Assembly: GCA_963675135.1 (NCBI GenBank) | Contig: OY776119.1 | Location: 41,105,198-41,169,197 of the forward strand | Length of the DNA stretch: 64,000 nucleotides | Direction of reading: 5' to 3' | Origin: Galeopsis tetrahit | Lineage: Eukaryota > Streptophyta > Magnoliopsida > Lamiales > Lamiaceae | Shown: piece after piece, positions 21,522 to 32,345 of the stretch | How positions within the stretch are numbered: the stretch's first letter is position 1 | Layout: the number at the start of each line of letters is the position of its first letter | Position numbers and translations under genes: made by a program | The notes under the pieces: generated by a model | The model's database searches: none | What the model was told of the DNA's origin: nothing | Seen by the model: the letters and a program-made list of their open reading frames with translations, nothing else

Positions 21522-22435
21522 TGGATCGACTCAGTAAGTTACCCACTCGTTAATTCTCCAAATACTCTCATTGTTGCCAATGAGAGATGTTGTTTCGACA
21601 ACTCTTTTGTCCAAAAGTTGGAATAACCTCTGGACCACCCTCCCCTGCCTTAATTTCCACGAAACTATAAATCAAGACAAAGGGATAGAGAAAGTTCGAA
21701 ACTTTATTAATCGTGCTCTCCTACAATGGAAAGGGGCCAAGATTCTGAAATTCGAAATTAAACTCAGGCCTTACTTTGATACATCATTAGCCGGTGACAT
21801 TGATTTGTGGGTGAATTTTGCTCTGAGAAATGGAGTAAAAGAGTTGAATAAAGATTTGATGTGCAAAGAGGATAAGATGAAGTTGGAAGAAGCAACAATA
21901 AGTATGAATGATGTGTACAGGCCTCCACAGTTGTTGAACTCGTTTTTGTCGATAAAAAAATTATCACTCGTGGGATGCAATCTTCGAATCCCTGGAATTC
22001 CTGTCTGGAGTCAGCTCAAGAGTTAAAGAATCGATGGTTTTCACCTCAAAAAACGCTTGATAAACCGAATTATGTTGGGTAGTCCTCGGTTGGAAGACTT
22101 TGACTTGCGCCTCTTGGTAACCTCTTGGAACTTGAATATCAGATCTACGAGTTTGAAAAAGCTCAAGATTTTTCAGTGTTATGGTAATGATTATATACCC
22201 CAGCTGGAAGGAGTGCTGAGAATTTGTGGTCCGAACTTGAAACATTGGAACTTCTCGGGGAATTGTTTTTTAAGTGTTTGCTTACAAATGTGTCGTCTTT
22301 AACTGATGCAACTCTTGGCTTTAATGATGCAATATATCACGATTCGCTTGGGGATGAAACATTAAGGCAAATCTTGGCAATTATTCAACATGTTGAAAGA
22401 CTCGGCTTAACAGTTCTGTCTGCTCAGGTTTAGTT
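21522..22435 (+). pseudogene. F-box/LRR (FBD-type) pseudogene, copy 2
   Basis: The start at 21522 is followed by a 1-base deletion near 21544 (ACCCACTCG against ACCCGACTCG in copy 1) that shifts the F-box frame. The right frame resumes at 21571 (SLLPMRDVVSTTLLSKSWNN) and runs through LRR-like sequence such as IKKLSLVGCNLRIPG and LGSPRLEDFDLRLL. It contains a stop (AGTTAA) at 22024-22026 and another frameshift near 22245. A donor-like CAG|GTTTAG at about 22428 may end the exon. The last part of the gene, seen after the LTR in copy 1, is absent here. Confidence 0.87.
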
Positions 22436-22947
22436 TCTTTTCAATACTCGCTTGTGCGTTAGATGGTTATTTGAACAGAGAATTAATTAGTATAATGAAG
22501 TAGTAATACGAATTGTTTGAAGATCTTGATGTAGATTTATTCCTTAATTTCAGAATAGTAGTTAATATAAGAGAAGAAGGAAAAGGCCTGCTAGTTAGGG
22601 CTGGGTATTTGGGCTTTCTAGTAGCAGTTAGCACTTGGCAAATTAGTTAGTAGTTAGTTAGCAGTTATCGATTGACTTGATTATTAGATTCGACTTTATG
22701 CTTGGGCGGATGATTTCGTAGTTTTGTTCTATTCTTGTTCAGTTCTTGGCTACTCCTTTGCATATAACATGACTACTTATTGGTGACAACATAAATGACT
22801 ATGTAACTATTAACATTCTTTGAATTCGATGGAATTACAGATAATAGATTTGGCACTTTGCCTTTTATTCGTTTTCCGTTCAATTAGTTACTCTCCATTT
22901 TTTAATGCAATATATCTTATTGTTATAGTAGGAGCTTGGCACGTCGC
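22436..22947. other. Probable F-box intron / flank before the copia LTR
   Basis: No coding similarity is recognised. It lies between a donor-like site and the LTR start, so it may be intron of the F-box gene. Confidence 0.4.
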
Positions 22948-22952
22948 ATAAG

Positions 22953-24193
22953 TGTTGGTGTATACTGTAAAGTAAACTTTTAGTGGGCTTTTGTGACGTA
23001 TATTCGATTTCCTTTTATCTGAAATAAATGGTTTTTCACATTATTGCATTCTTTGTGATTACTTGTATGTCTGCTTATCTTGCATTGTAAACGATGTGGT
23101 GGGTTTGTAGTCACACAGAAGATCACATTGTCAGTTCCTTGTAAGATATAAACAGTATTCACAACTGAGATAGTTATGGACAAAACTATTGGTTTAAGTT
23201 GTAGTGTAAACTTGTTAGTGGTTTGTCTTGGCCATTAGTTTATACTAGTGCGCTGTGGCGTATTGAATGGATCACAGATAAGACATGTTCTTCTGTTCTG
23301 ACTGTTATGAAGAACTAGAGGTCTTGGTGACTTTTATGATTCTTAACCCTAAGTGTGATATTTAGATGTGTGGGGTGTTTGTTCACTACTTTGATGTACC
23401 ATAGGTGAGAATCTTGGTAGATTCTTCACGCTCCGTATTTTGGGTAGTGGCATCGCTCGCATGATGTCTACTTATTGGCATTAGGGCACCGTGTCCTGTA
23501 CTTCCAGGCTGATGATGTCCCCTTGAGGAAACTCATAAAGGATTGTCGTATTAAACCCTGCAGGTGGATTTAATCCGTACGACAACAAGGTTGAGTGGTA
23601 CTACTCAAGGAATTATAGAAATTAATTATTTAAATAAGTCAGAAGCTTTAATAATTAATGGACGTGCAATATCTTAAACACGGGGAATTATAAAGTCTAA
23701 TAGAAGCCCTGATTCAGTTCGGGATAGGACGGGAGTGCAACATTAATTCTCTAGTGGAATGAATTAATGTTCTCGGGCCAAATTATATGTTCTGGGCTGA
23801 ACATAAGAGTATTTGGGCCTGTAAGAAGCCCAAACCCTATACCTACTAATGGATCCCTAGCCTGGCCCATGAACTTATGGAGATTATAAATAGGAGCCTC
23901 AAAATAGTTTTGAAACCCTTGCACACACGAAATTGAGAAAAACAGCTAGGGTTTCAAGGAGACGAAACTGAGGCACCTTCTCCACGTTTGATAGCGCGCC
24001 GTCCACCCGGTGTTCGAGCGAGGCTGGGAGACAGGCTAGAAGATTCGTAGATTGGAATCATTGTCTCGATCTTCAAGGGTAACGAATCTAAATTCTGCTT
24101 TAGATGCATGTTTAGGCTTTAATTCGTTATTTATACGTTTGGCATCCGACTATGATCCCGGTGATGGACCGCCTTCGCCGGCACTTTCCAGCA
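22953..24193 (+). mobile_element. 5' LTR of a Ty1-copia retrotransposon
   Basis: Starts TGTTGGTGTATACTG and ends TTTCCAGCA, about 1241 bp. It is followed two bases later by TGGTATCAGAGCC, a primer binding site complementary to initiator methionine tRNA. The ATAAG before the LTR nearly matches the ATAGG after the LTR copy at 4921. The start is inferred from the TG and this near-duplication. Confidence 0.75.
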
Positions 24194-24195
24194 AT

Positions 24196-24208
24196 TGGTA
24201 TCAGAGCC
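24196..24208 (+). promoter_or_regulatory. Copia primer binding site (tRNA-iMet)
   Basis: TGGTATCAGAGCC directly follows the LTR. It is the site where minus-strand DNA synthesis starts. Confidence 0.85.
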
Positions 24209-25435
24209 TGGATTCGTGGATTGTTGGCTCTGCCTGAAATGTATGATTGTATGATTCAATTTATTTTGTTTCATGTGTATGTATGCGTTTCTGTTGGTTA
24301 TGTTTTTTTTCTTCTATCGCAACCCTAGTGTGGGTAGTATATGAATATTTCATAGATCACTGTAGTAGGGTTTTGCTCGTTTATATTGAATTTTTTGATC
24401 ATGAGAACGGGCGGTGTCGATGGAAGATCTGAAAACAGTAATCTGAGTTTTTCGGGTTATGGCCTTGGACGGTGAAAACTGTTTTGGCCATAACTTTTGA
24501 CTCGGGTGTCCGTTTTCAGCCCACAAGACTTTTTCGGAAACGTCTCGACGAGATCTACAGGAGTCCCAGCTGCGACGACGAGTGGCGAGGCCTAATTCAA
24601 AAGCCTTGATGAAGTTTTCTGCCAGTTTTTGTCGGTGGACGAGAATTCGAGGTTTTTGCATTGCGTGAGAGGCCGATGCGAGGCATCCGTCCGCGCCACT
24701 GTTTTTTTTATCATTGTAATAGCTTATAGTAGGCTGTTTTTGATAGGTTTTCAAGGGGTTGCGATAGATGTGCATTTATTTATTTTTGCCTATGTTTATC
24801 GCATCTTTTATTGTTATGGCATGCATGTGTTAATTTTTGTTAATTTGCTATGCCAATGAATAATCTTCATGTTAAAATGACTAAGTGAGATAATTGAATT
24901 TTAATTAATTTATAGGCCTCCACAATTGGTCTTTAAGTAAGGTGTATGTTGCTCGTGGGACCTTGGGAGTCTTCCCCTAACGGGTGCAACATTCACGAGC
25001 TTACTAGTTAAGACTTCTAATAAAATTGTTTTAATCTTTAGATGAAGTGTGTGATCTTCCCTAACGGATGTGTCATCCATGAGTTCATTAGTAAAGAATA
25101 ATTCAAGATAACTGTTGTTAAATTGTGGTCATCACTTAGATGTGAATTTTAATATAACCCCCCAACGGGGTCACTGTTCTAGTTCACATGGCCAGCTAAA
25201 GTTCGACTGTTAATTTCATTCGTCATAAGGATAAGTTGACGTGATATTGAAATTAAAGACTGAATGTCTGGTCGATGAATACATGTGTAAACGACCACCC
25301 TAACATGGCTTGCATATGTGTTTGTACGGGCTGTTGGAGGTTGTGTTGAATATTGGTTTTGAAGGTTTCCAATGTTTTATGCTTCAAACTTATGTGATTT
25401 ATTGCTTGCATTTTATTTATTTCAGATACATTATG
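24209..25435 (+). other. Copia untranslated leader
   Basis: About 1.2 kb between the primer binding site and gag with no supported reading frame. Confidence 0.55.
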
Positions 25436-26305
25436 GTGACATTCAACCCACTTATGGTTATCTTAAATCAAAAAGAGCTTTTTGGTGAGAAAGATAGGGC
25501 TGCCCGCTTTGAGGCTATGAGGAAGATCATGTCAACCTCTATGCCAGAGGGAGCGTCCGTGAGGGAGCACGGTCTCAAGATGATGGAATATCTGAATGAG
25601 ATTGAGGTCCTCGGAGGGTTAATCGATAATGACACCAAGATCGATATGATCCTACACTCGCTCCCAAAGTCTTTTGAGAACTTCCGTGTAAACGCAATCA
25701 TGAGTAAGAAGGATTATACTTTAACCGAGCTTCTTACGAAATTGGTCGCGGTGGAGGGTCTCATGGGTAAACGACCACAGGCCAATGTTACTGTTCAGGC
25801 TGGACCTTCTTCGTCTAATGGCAAGAAGAAGAAAAAGCCTTTACAGAAAAAGAGTGGTGGTGAAAGCAGTGGGAGCAAGAAACTAGCGCCTTCTGGTGGC
25901 GTGAAAAAGCCGAAGGGCAAATGTTTCAAGTGCAACAAGACGGGACATTGGAAGTATGATTGTCCTCTCCTGAAAAATGACAACTCTGGTACGTCTCTCG
26001 CTTTAGTTGTTGAAACATGTTTTGCGGCTTGTTCTGCCTTTTCTTGGGTAGTAGATACAAGAGCCACTGACCATGTTTGTTACACCTTGCAGGGGTTTCT
26101 GCAGACAAGGGAACTGAGTGAGGGCGAGATTACTATTAGTTTGGGCAATGCTGCGATAGTATCAATGGTTGCAGTGGGAGACGTGCACTTATGTTTTTCT
26201 AATTCTGTTTTAGTATTAAAGAACGTTTTATACGTGCCGAATTTTCGGAGAAATTTAATTTCTGTTTCGAAGTTGTTTTTGGATGGATGCTTAGTTAATG
26301 TATAG
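25436..26305 (+). pseudogene. Ty1-copia gag-protease, truncated
   Basis: Gag (UBN2/retrotran_gag type) is followed by a perfect zinc knuckle, CFKCNKTGHWKYDC (CX2CX4HX4C), near 25923-25965. The start of the protease reads VVDTRATDHVC, where active elements have DSGAT or DTGAT, so the active-site Ser/Thr-Gly pair is lost (DTRAT). The frame runs on into ISVSKLFLDG and stops at 26305, just before a MITE at 26310. Integrase, RT and the 3' LTR are absent. The open frame extends upstream of 25436, but that part is leader. Confidence 0.88.
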
Positions 26306-26309
26306 TAAC

Positions 26310-26681
26310 CTAAGGGCATGTTTGTTTTGGGATTATGTAGGATGGAGGAAATGGGGATGTGGAAATCCTGGATGGAGTAAACCTGATGAATAGTGATTGC
26401 GTGTGTTTATTTTGGGATGTTGAGTAGGATAAGATGTAACTTTATGTCAAATCAATTGTGTAAGAGTGTGTGATGTTGTATTATATAATATAACTTTATG
26501 TCAAATCAATTAATAAGAGTGAGTGATGTTGTATTATTATAATAGTAGAATATATAGATATTTTTAGAGGTGGATGAAAATGGATGTTGAAATCTAAATG
26601 TGAAATCCCGAACTAAAACAAGACGGGGGACGTTACGTCCCACGTCCGGACATGTGAGTCCCAAAACAAACATGCTCTTAG
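26310..26681. mobile_element. MITE with 23-bp terminal inverted repeats
   Basis: Starts CTAAGGGCATGTTTGTTTTG and ends with its near-perfect inverse (CAAAACAAACATGCTCTTAG). About 372 bp with no coding content. Target-site duplication not clear, so superfamily (hAT or PIF/Harbinger) is left open. It lies at the point where the copia interior breaks off. Confidence 0.75.
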
Positions 26682-26689
26682 TTCTTGTG

Positions 26690-26999
26690 GTAGCGCGCGC
26701 GTTCCCTTCTTGCGTCTGCAATAATTAAAATATTCCCCCTGCCTTTCAATTTTTTTTTTAGAATAGCAATTTAACATAAATAATTTTGAAATACGAAACC
26801 CCTCGTATTCTTTCTACCCCACACGTATTCATTTAATTGCAACTTTTGACCTTCCCGAAGAAGCCTATAGATTGAAATGCTGGGAATAATTGCCATTAAT
26901 GAACTGAAAAGACGCATTGGATCGATGAAGAAGTACTACTGATCTAAAGCAACCGAGTCTGGGTACTACTGATCTTAAGACGTACGTATTTGTCTGGCG
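26690..26999 (+). other. F-box upstream region, third partial copy
   Basis: Positions 26890-26965 resemble the region just before the F-box tandem repeats in both duplicated blocks (AAGACGCATTG, then GATCTAAAGCA and CCGAGTC). The similarity ends where a GMI1-like exon begins near 27000, which marks a rearrangement breakpoint. Confidence 0.6.
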
Positions 27000-29900
27000 G
27001 AAAAAATCTTTTATTTCCTGTTGGATACGTAGCTGTGCATATCGTAGGCTCTCTAACACCCTCTTGTGATTATTCATCGCATATGCACTTGTTATAAGAT
27101 CGTCTTCGAGCTCCTATATTGAAAAACTTATATCATAAAAAAATGCACGATATCTCTGTGTTGTGTGCATATTGCAATTATGAATGAAAAGATGCACACC
27201 TTCCGCACAGATGTTACCTCTCCTAGTTCAACCAGAAACTGCTACTGGAAAATGACTTTCTCCTTGAAAATCACACTAAGGGAAACTGTACAAAGACAAC
27301 AAAAACTCGATTTAATGCTAGAATTAATAAGCTAAATTAATATGAAAGTTTATAGTTTTAAGATACAGGTCATGAGTACCTTCTTCACCATATCCCTCGG
27401 AAACTTTCAGAGAATTGCTCAGATCGACAAATCCACGAGCATCTACCTGTCAGTTGAAGAACATAGAGTTTGCGCACAATTTTAAATATTTTCGTGTGCA
27501 ACACACAATATTCAGCTCAATTTGCACGACCATTGCACTAGGGTGTTTAAATGCATTTACAGTTTATTAAAAAAGTTTAACACAATTTGAACCTCAATGG
27601 CAGACCTCAAAGTTTATGCAAATTATTAAACACTAATCGAGCTTGATTTAGTAAGCTCGATATATTTTAAGTAGTGAACAAACCTTTTTCATGTAATCAG
27701 TGCCAACGCAGATAATACCACTTCGATCTTGGAATGACAACCCTCGACTCTCAAGAAAATGATTCGACCTTCCTCGACGTGGTTGCCATATTCATCAAAC
27801 ACCTTCATTTTAGACAAAATTTATACAATGTTTTAGTCTAATTCACACATATATATATTAGAGGGCGCATGGTTCAAATTCTTCAATGAATGATCATGAG
27901 AATCATTGAATAGTGAATTATATGAGCATAATGGTTGCATTGATGAAAGTGATTAACTTACTCCGAGTCTCATCACCACGCACAAAGTATGAGAGTTAAA
28001 ATTCAATTATGTCCCATAAATATGGAGTTTTTCGCAAAAGGACCCTACAAATTTAGGATTTTCAATTTCGTCTCAGAACGTATTGTGCAATTGTTCCGAT
28101 TACTGCCCAAAAATCACTGAAATTCCATGAATGACATCGTACTGATATACATTTTCTTGGGATCTTTAGCGAAAATTTTCAAAGTTTTGAGACGAAAATT
28201 GCAAAATACGGCAAAAAAGGACCACTCTCGAACTAATTACGGACTTATGAGTTAAAACTGAAAAATCTAATTTTTTTGGTACCTTTGCGGAAAATTCAAA
28301 GTTATGGGATGAATTTGAATTTTAACTCCAATGCATGATGAAACTGAAGAATTAACTTATACTCATTCCCATTACCATTTTCGTTCAAGAATTTTGAATC
28401 AAGCGTTCCCGAAGTAAAAGGGAAGCGGATAACGAGCATATATATACCTCCAATGATAGCTCCTTAATAATATTGCCTGGAATCAATTCTGTAAGTGTTG
28501 GTGGATATATGTTGATTTTTTCCGGAGTTCCAGGTATAACTGTCGACAGCAAGGTGTTCAATTGAGTAGTTCAAGAAAACGAAATAAAATGGCGTAATTT
28601 CGGCATGTACAAATACCTCGACATGGGAATGCAGCAGAGTAGGTTTTATCAGCACTAGTAATTGTTAAGGATGCTTCATAATTTGGTCGAATCTCATCTA
28701 ATCCACTGCTTCTAACGACGATATCCTACGGAATTTACTACGTATGAGCCAAGGCACGATGGATTAGCACATAAAAAAGCACTAGAAATTAATATATGTA
28801 CCTCAATTTTTATAGTCGAGTTTCCAGGTTCTATGTCCACCTTCTCAGTGCATATACGTGCAAGAACCTTGCCGTTTGAGTTGAGCTCGATGTTCAATTT
28901 TGGTACTTTTGTGAACAAGACACAGTTGTTGTATTTATTGACGCATGATACGTACAGAGGTTGAAAATGAGAACCGACCCTGTGCAGTGCAACAAACATG
29001 CACATATTAGAAAAAAAAAGTTTTTTCCAATTAATCTAATAAGATTATAGAGGAAAATAAAATGACAAAACAGAGTCAATCAATTGTAAACAAAATAAAT
29101 AAAGGTAACTAACCTGATTGTGTACAATCTATCTTTATTATGATTTAAAATTTTCCATCTGCCTGCATTTGGTGCCCGTACTTCCACTACATGTTGAAGT
29201 CGTATATCTCTCGATTTTTCCTAATAAATGAAGTAGAAAAAGATCATTGTTGCCTTTTCCTTTATGTAAATTAGTTTTACTGTGCAATTGGCGTGAATAT
29301 TGTGTGTATATTTTAAACAATGTTAGTTATTTTACTATAAAGTGATCGTGTTCCTCATCATAGCGATCGTGCATTTCCTCAATCCAAGCATTATACTGCT
29401 CCTCCAGCTCAACGAGAGTCAATTTGTTCCCGTGTCTATAGATATCAACTTGCACTTCTACATAGAAATATCATCAAAATGCATAACCAAATATTTCCAC
29501 CATTTTATAAGATTCAAAATTCATCATTGAAATAATAAGTTTACCGTTTTCATTTTCATGTGCCGCGTTGCCAAAATTCTTTAATGCCTTGGTGTACGGG
29601 TGATGTCGGTCTAAATCTGTCTGAAAATACTCAAACAAACAATATAATACTTCGTTTGCTAAACGCACAAGAAGAACAATGTGTACAAATATATGTATAA
29701 TACCTTATGGGATGTTGTATTGAAACCAGAATCGGTATCTGCAGCAATAATCGTTTCTTGCTTAGGACGTGCGTATATAAACACACACATTCATATTTAC
29801 TTATAAAGCATTTCCAGGATCTAAATTGGAGCAGAAAGTTACCTATAAAGCATTTCACTCGGGAAAAGTTTCTGGTCCTATCACCCTTTGCATACGTTTT

Positions 29901-31890
29901 TTGTTTCGACTCCATAAAGGGAAGCAACACCTATGGCAAACGAAAGTTCAAGACCTTAACGAAACTAACAGTTCCAACAGAAATATGTTGCTTTCAATTA
30001 ATAAATTGAGGAAAAAGGACGGAAAATGAGAACTGAGATTTTCGACTGACCCAACGAGCATTTGGCAGGAGACGACCTGAGCTTCTAACAGATACACGAC
30101 TAAAGCTTTTGAAGCTTTCTCTAATTCCACAGCCATTTAGTATCCTCATTATGCTCTCTTTCCCCTGAAACCAACCAAATGCACAACTTTCACAAACGAA
30201 GCAGAATCTATGTATGATTTTTGAAAGAGATTTATGTGACTACCTCGACTATGGGAAGGTAAACGCACTTCAGCCCCGCCTTTGCTTCTGAAAACACTCG
30301 TTCTGATACGAAAATTATCAGAATGAGTATTCACATTGAAGAGAATCAAACTCATTTTTTTTTTATTTAAATTGTGCTTACTTTGACAAGCCATTGAAGA
30401 AGAATCTTGGCTGATACTAAAATGAAGTTGCAGGACAAAATCGGGACCATTGCAAGAGTGTAAAATTGTGATCGCTTCTTCTTCCCCGCCCCGTACTTGT
30501 GATAAATCGATCCCATTGACCTGCAAAATATCCCGAGTTTTGAAAAAACAACGAAGAGCAGAACAGCCTAACATTTTTACTCCTTGCATCAGAATCAAAT
30601 GATAAAAATCACCTGGAATTCAATCGGAGTGCTGGTTGCCTCGATATAGGGAAAGAAAATGTCCTTCAGTTTGCATCGTAAACGTTTGATGTCCAGAGTC
30701 TTCACCTCTGGGTCGAAAATTTCAACCTAACAGAAGTAAAACAACAGACGAAACAACATTGAGACCAGTTTTGTTATAAACAATTTATTATGGAAACGGC
30801 GGAAGCAACAAATACGAAGAATATATGCTTACCTTTGTGAAGCTTCCATGAAGTGACTTCTCTGTTTCATTGTCCGAAGGGTCTCTCATTCCCCCTTTCA
30901 TCTGCGAAAAACATCAGAAAGTCTAGATAAAGAAACTACATATGGCAAAGTAAAGGAAAACCAATCAATGGCCAATTTACCCTCCAGAAGTTTTTTGAAC
31001 ATGGATCTCTATCCAAATTTACTGTCAACACTTTGTCAGAGTTTTTCGTCTTCGATGAAACGACAGCACGCCTGCAGTACGTACAGTTCAAACAGAATCT
31101 CCAGTTGTTTATGATTTAAACAAAGATATAGTTTCACATACTTTCCGAAACAAGTGGCAGCAACGGGACCTCCATATCCGAACATACCAAAGAAAGGCTG
31201 TGATCACGGAATAAAATTCAAATCAATATGAAACAACGATAAATTTATTGAAAGCGAGACGACTCAGAGTCCAGTCGTACCACTGAGTACGGAGTGTCAC
31301 CCCCTATTGATTTGATGTCAACATTCCCCCCACCCCCCCTATAAATTAGAACCATTTATTTATTAAAGAATATGGATTGTCACATTTGATATTTGCCAAG
31401 AATGTTACATCATACCACTTATCAAGGTTTGCAACGACTCCATCCATGCCCGGACCAGAATCAAAAATCGAGATTCTTCGTGGGAGCAACTCCACAGCCT
31501 CAATTAAAAATTCTGAAAATTGTAACTTATTTAGGCTAATATACAATATCAAAATCAGTAAAACTCTGCTAAAAACAGAGAAACTACATTGACATAATTT
31601 AACCAAATATTTTCATGTGCAATGTGATACCTTATTAATCTCCTCTCTCCGTCGCCATTAGACCACACATTTTGCACGGAATTGTCCTAATAAACCCACG
31701 AATGACTTTAGCACCAAAAAAAAAAAAAAAAACAGAGGAAAATCATGTTGTAGGCTTGTAGCCTTACTATAAGGTTTGCAAGTGCAGTTTCAAATGTACA
31801 ATCGGATAGCTCCTTCTCTTCAAGTATCATCACACCTTTACGGGGAATCTTTCTTGGCCTGGAATCTTCAAGACGCCTCTTTGAGTTCAT
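27000..31890 (-). pseudogene. GMI1-like: GMI1-like (SMCHD1-related) gene, long paralogue, 3'-broken
   Basis: Exons 1-19 read in phase and encode 600 residues: 31768-31890, 31631-31686, 31416-31535, 31281-31338, 31142-31197, 30981-31071, 30833-30901, 30613-30726, 30382-30520, 30244-30287, 30051-30164, 29843-29930, 29704-29756, 29545-29620, 29336-29448, 29114-29220, 28802-28979, 28617-28725 and 28448-28539. ATPase motifs are N-box DNSVQNVWSNGDGERRL, FDSGPGMDG and GMFGYGGP. The middle (FVLQLHFSI, GLKCVYLPIVE, LLPNARW, KNFGN) is the region missing from the 7369-11992 gene. Exon 20 (27684-27802) has a 1-base deletion at about 27743 (AGGGTTG against AGGGGTTG) giving a TGA at 27689-27691. A later exon near 27250 has an in-frame TAG (TTCCAGTAGCAG). 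The exon at about 27000-27115 still matches exon 17 of the other gene, but the final exon is gone. A truncated ATPase-only protein of about 640 aa could still be made. Confidence 0.85.
28005..28345. other. Repeat-like sequence in a GMI1-like intron
   Basis: Low-complexity phrases such as GTCCCATAAATATGGAG and GGATTTTCAATTTCG recall the intron insert at 11310-11608. Ends not defined. Confidence 0.3.
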
Positions 31891-32204
31891 CTGTCATTCA
31901 TTTTACTTAAATTTTATCAAATCAAAATTAACACAGTGATTTCAACAATGAGCAACTACATAAAGCTCTTTGATTTGTAAATTATCATAAAAACAATGGA
32001 GTACACATAATGACTATAACCTTCGCATAACTCCAACGATTTCCTAAAAAAAAAAGTAGGAATTAAACAAAAAATACTGAAAATAAAAAATCTCCAAATT
32101 TTTCTTAAAATGTGACACAAAAATTCAACATAACAGAAGGGGAATAATTGGGGTGGAATAATATTGAGGACAGTCACTTTACAGACTAGCAAATATACGG
32201 ACAC
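31891..32204. other. Upstream flank of the long GMI1-like paralogue
   Basis: AT-rich sequence that would contain its promoter. Nothing specific recognised. Confidence 0.4.
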
Positions 32205-32345
32205 TAACTTTTAAAAGTCATGAATTGAGGCCAAATCAGCTTGAATCAACCCATGTCGGGCTAATTGACTCGATTTAGCCAAAATTCGGGTCCAGTTGGT
32301 GTTGATTTGGGCTACTTTGGCCTCAATTTGCGACTTTTAAAAGTT
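32205..32345. mobile_element. 141-bp foldback MITE
   Basis: Ends are inverse copies: TAACTTTTAAAAGTC at the left and GACTTTTAAAAGTTA at the right, extended inward by AATTGAGGCC/GGCCTCAATT. A TA at each end may be the target duplication. It sits exactly where the minus-strand copia pol frame ends. Confidence 0.7.

Larger units (their letters stand above)
15239..24193. repeat. Segmental duplication, copy 2
   Basis: Partner of 1-4921. It contains the LINE tail, two terminal GMI1-like exons, the same spacer, an F-box pseudogene and the copia LTR. Relative to copy 1 it has gained a Mutator-like element (16972-20393) with a 9-bp target-site duplication. It retains the GMI1-like exon sequence at 15838-16145 and the F-box body and LTR 5' part at 21658-23717. 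Confidence 0.9.
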
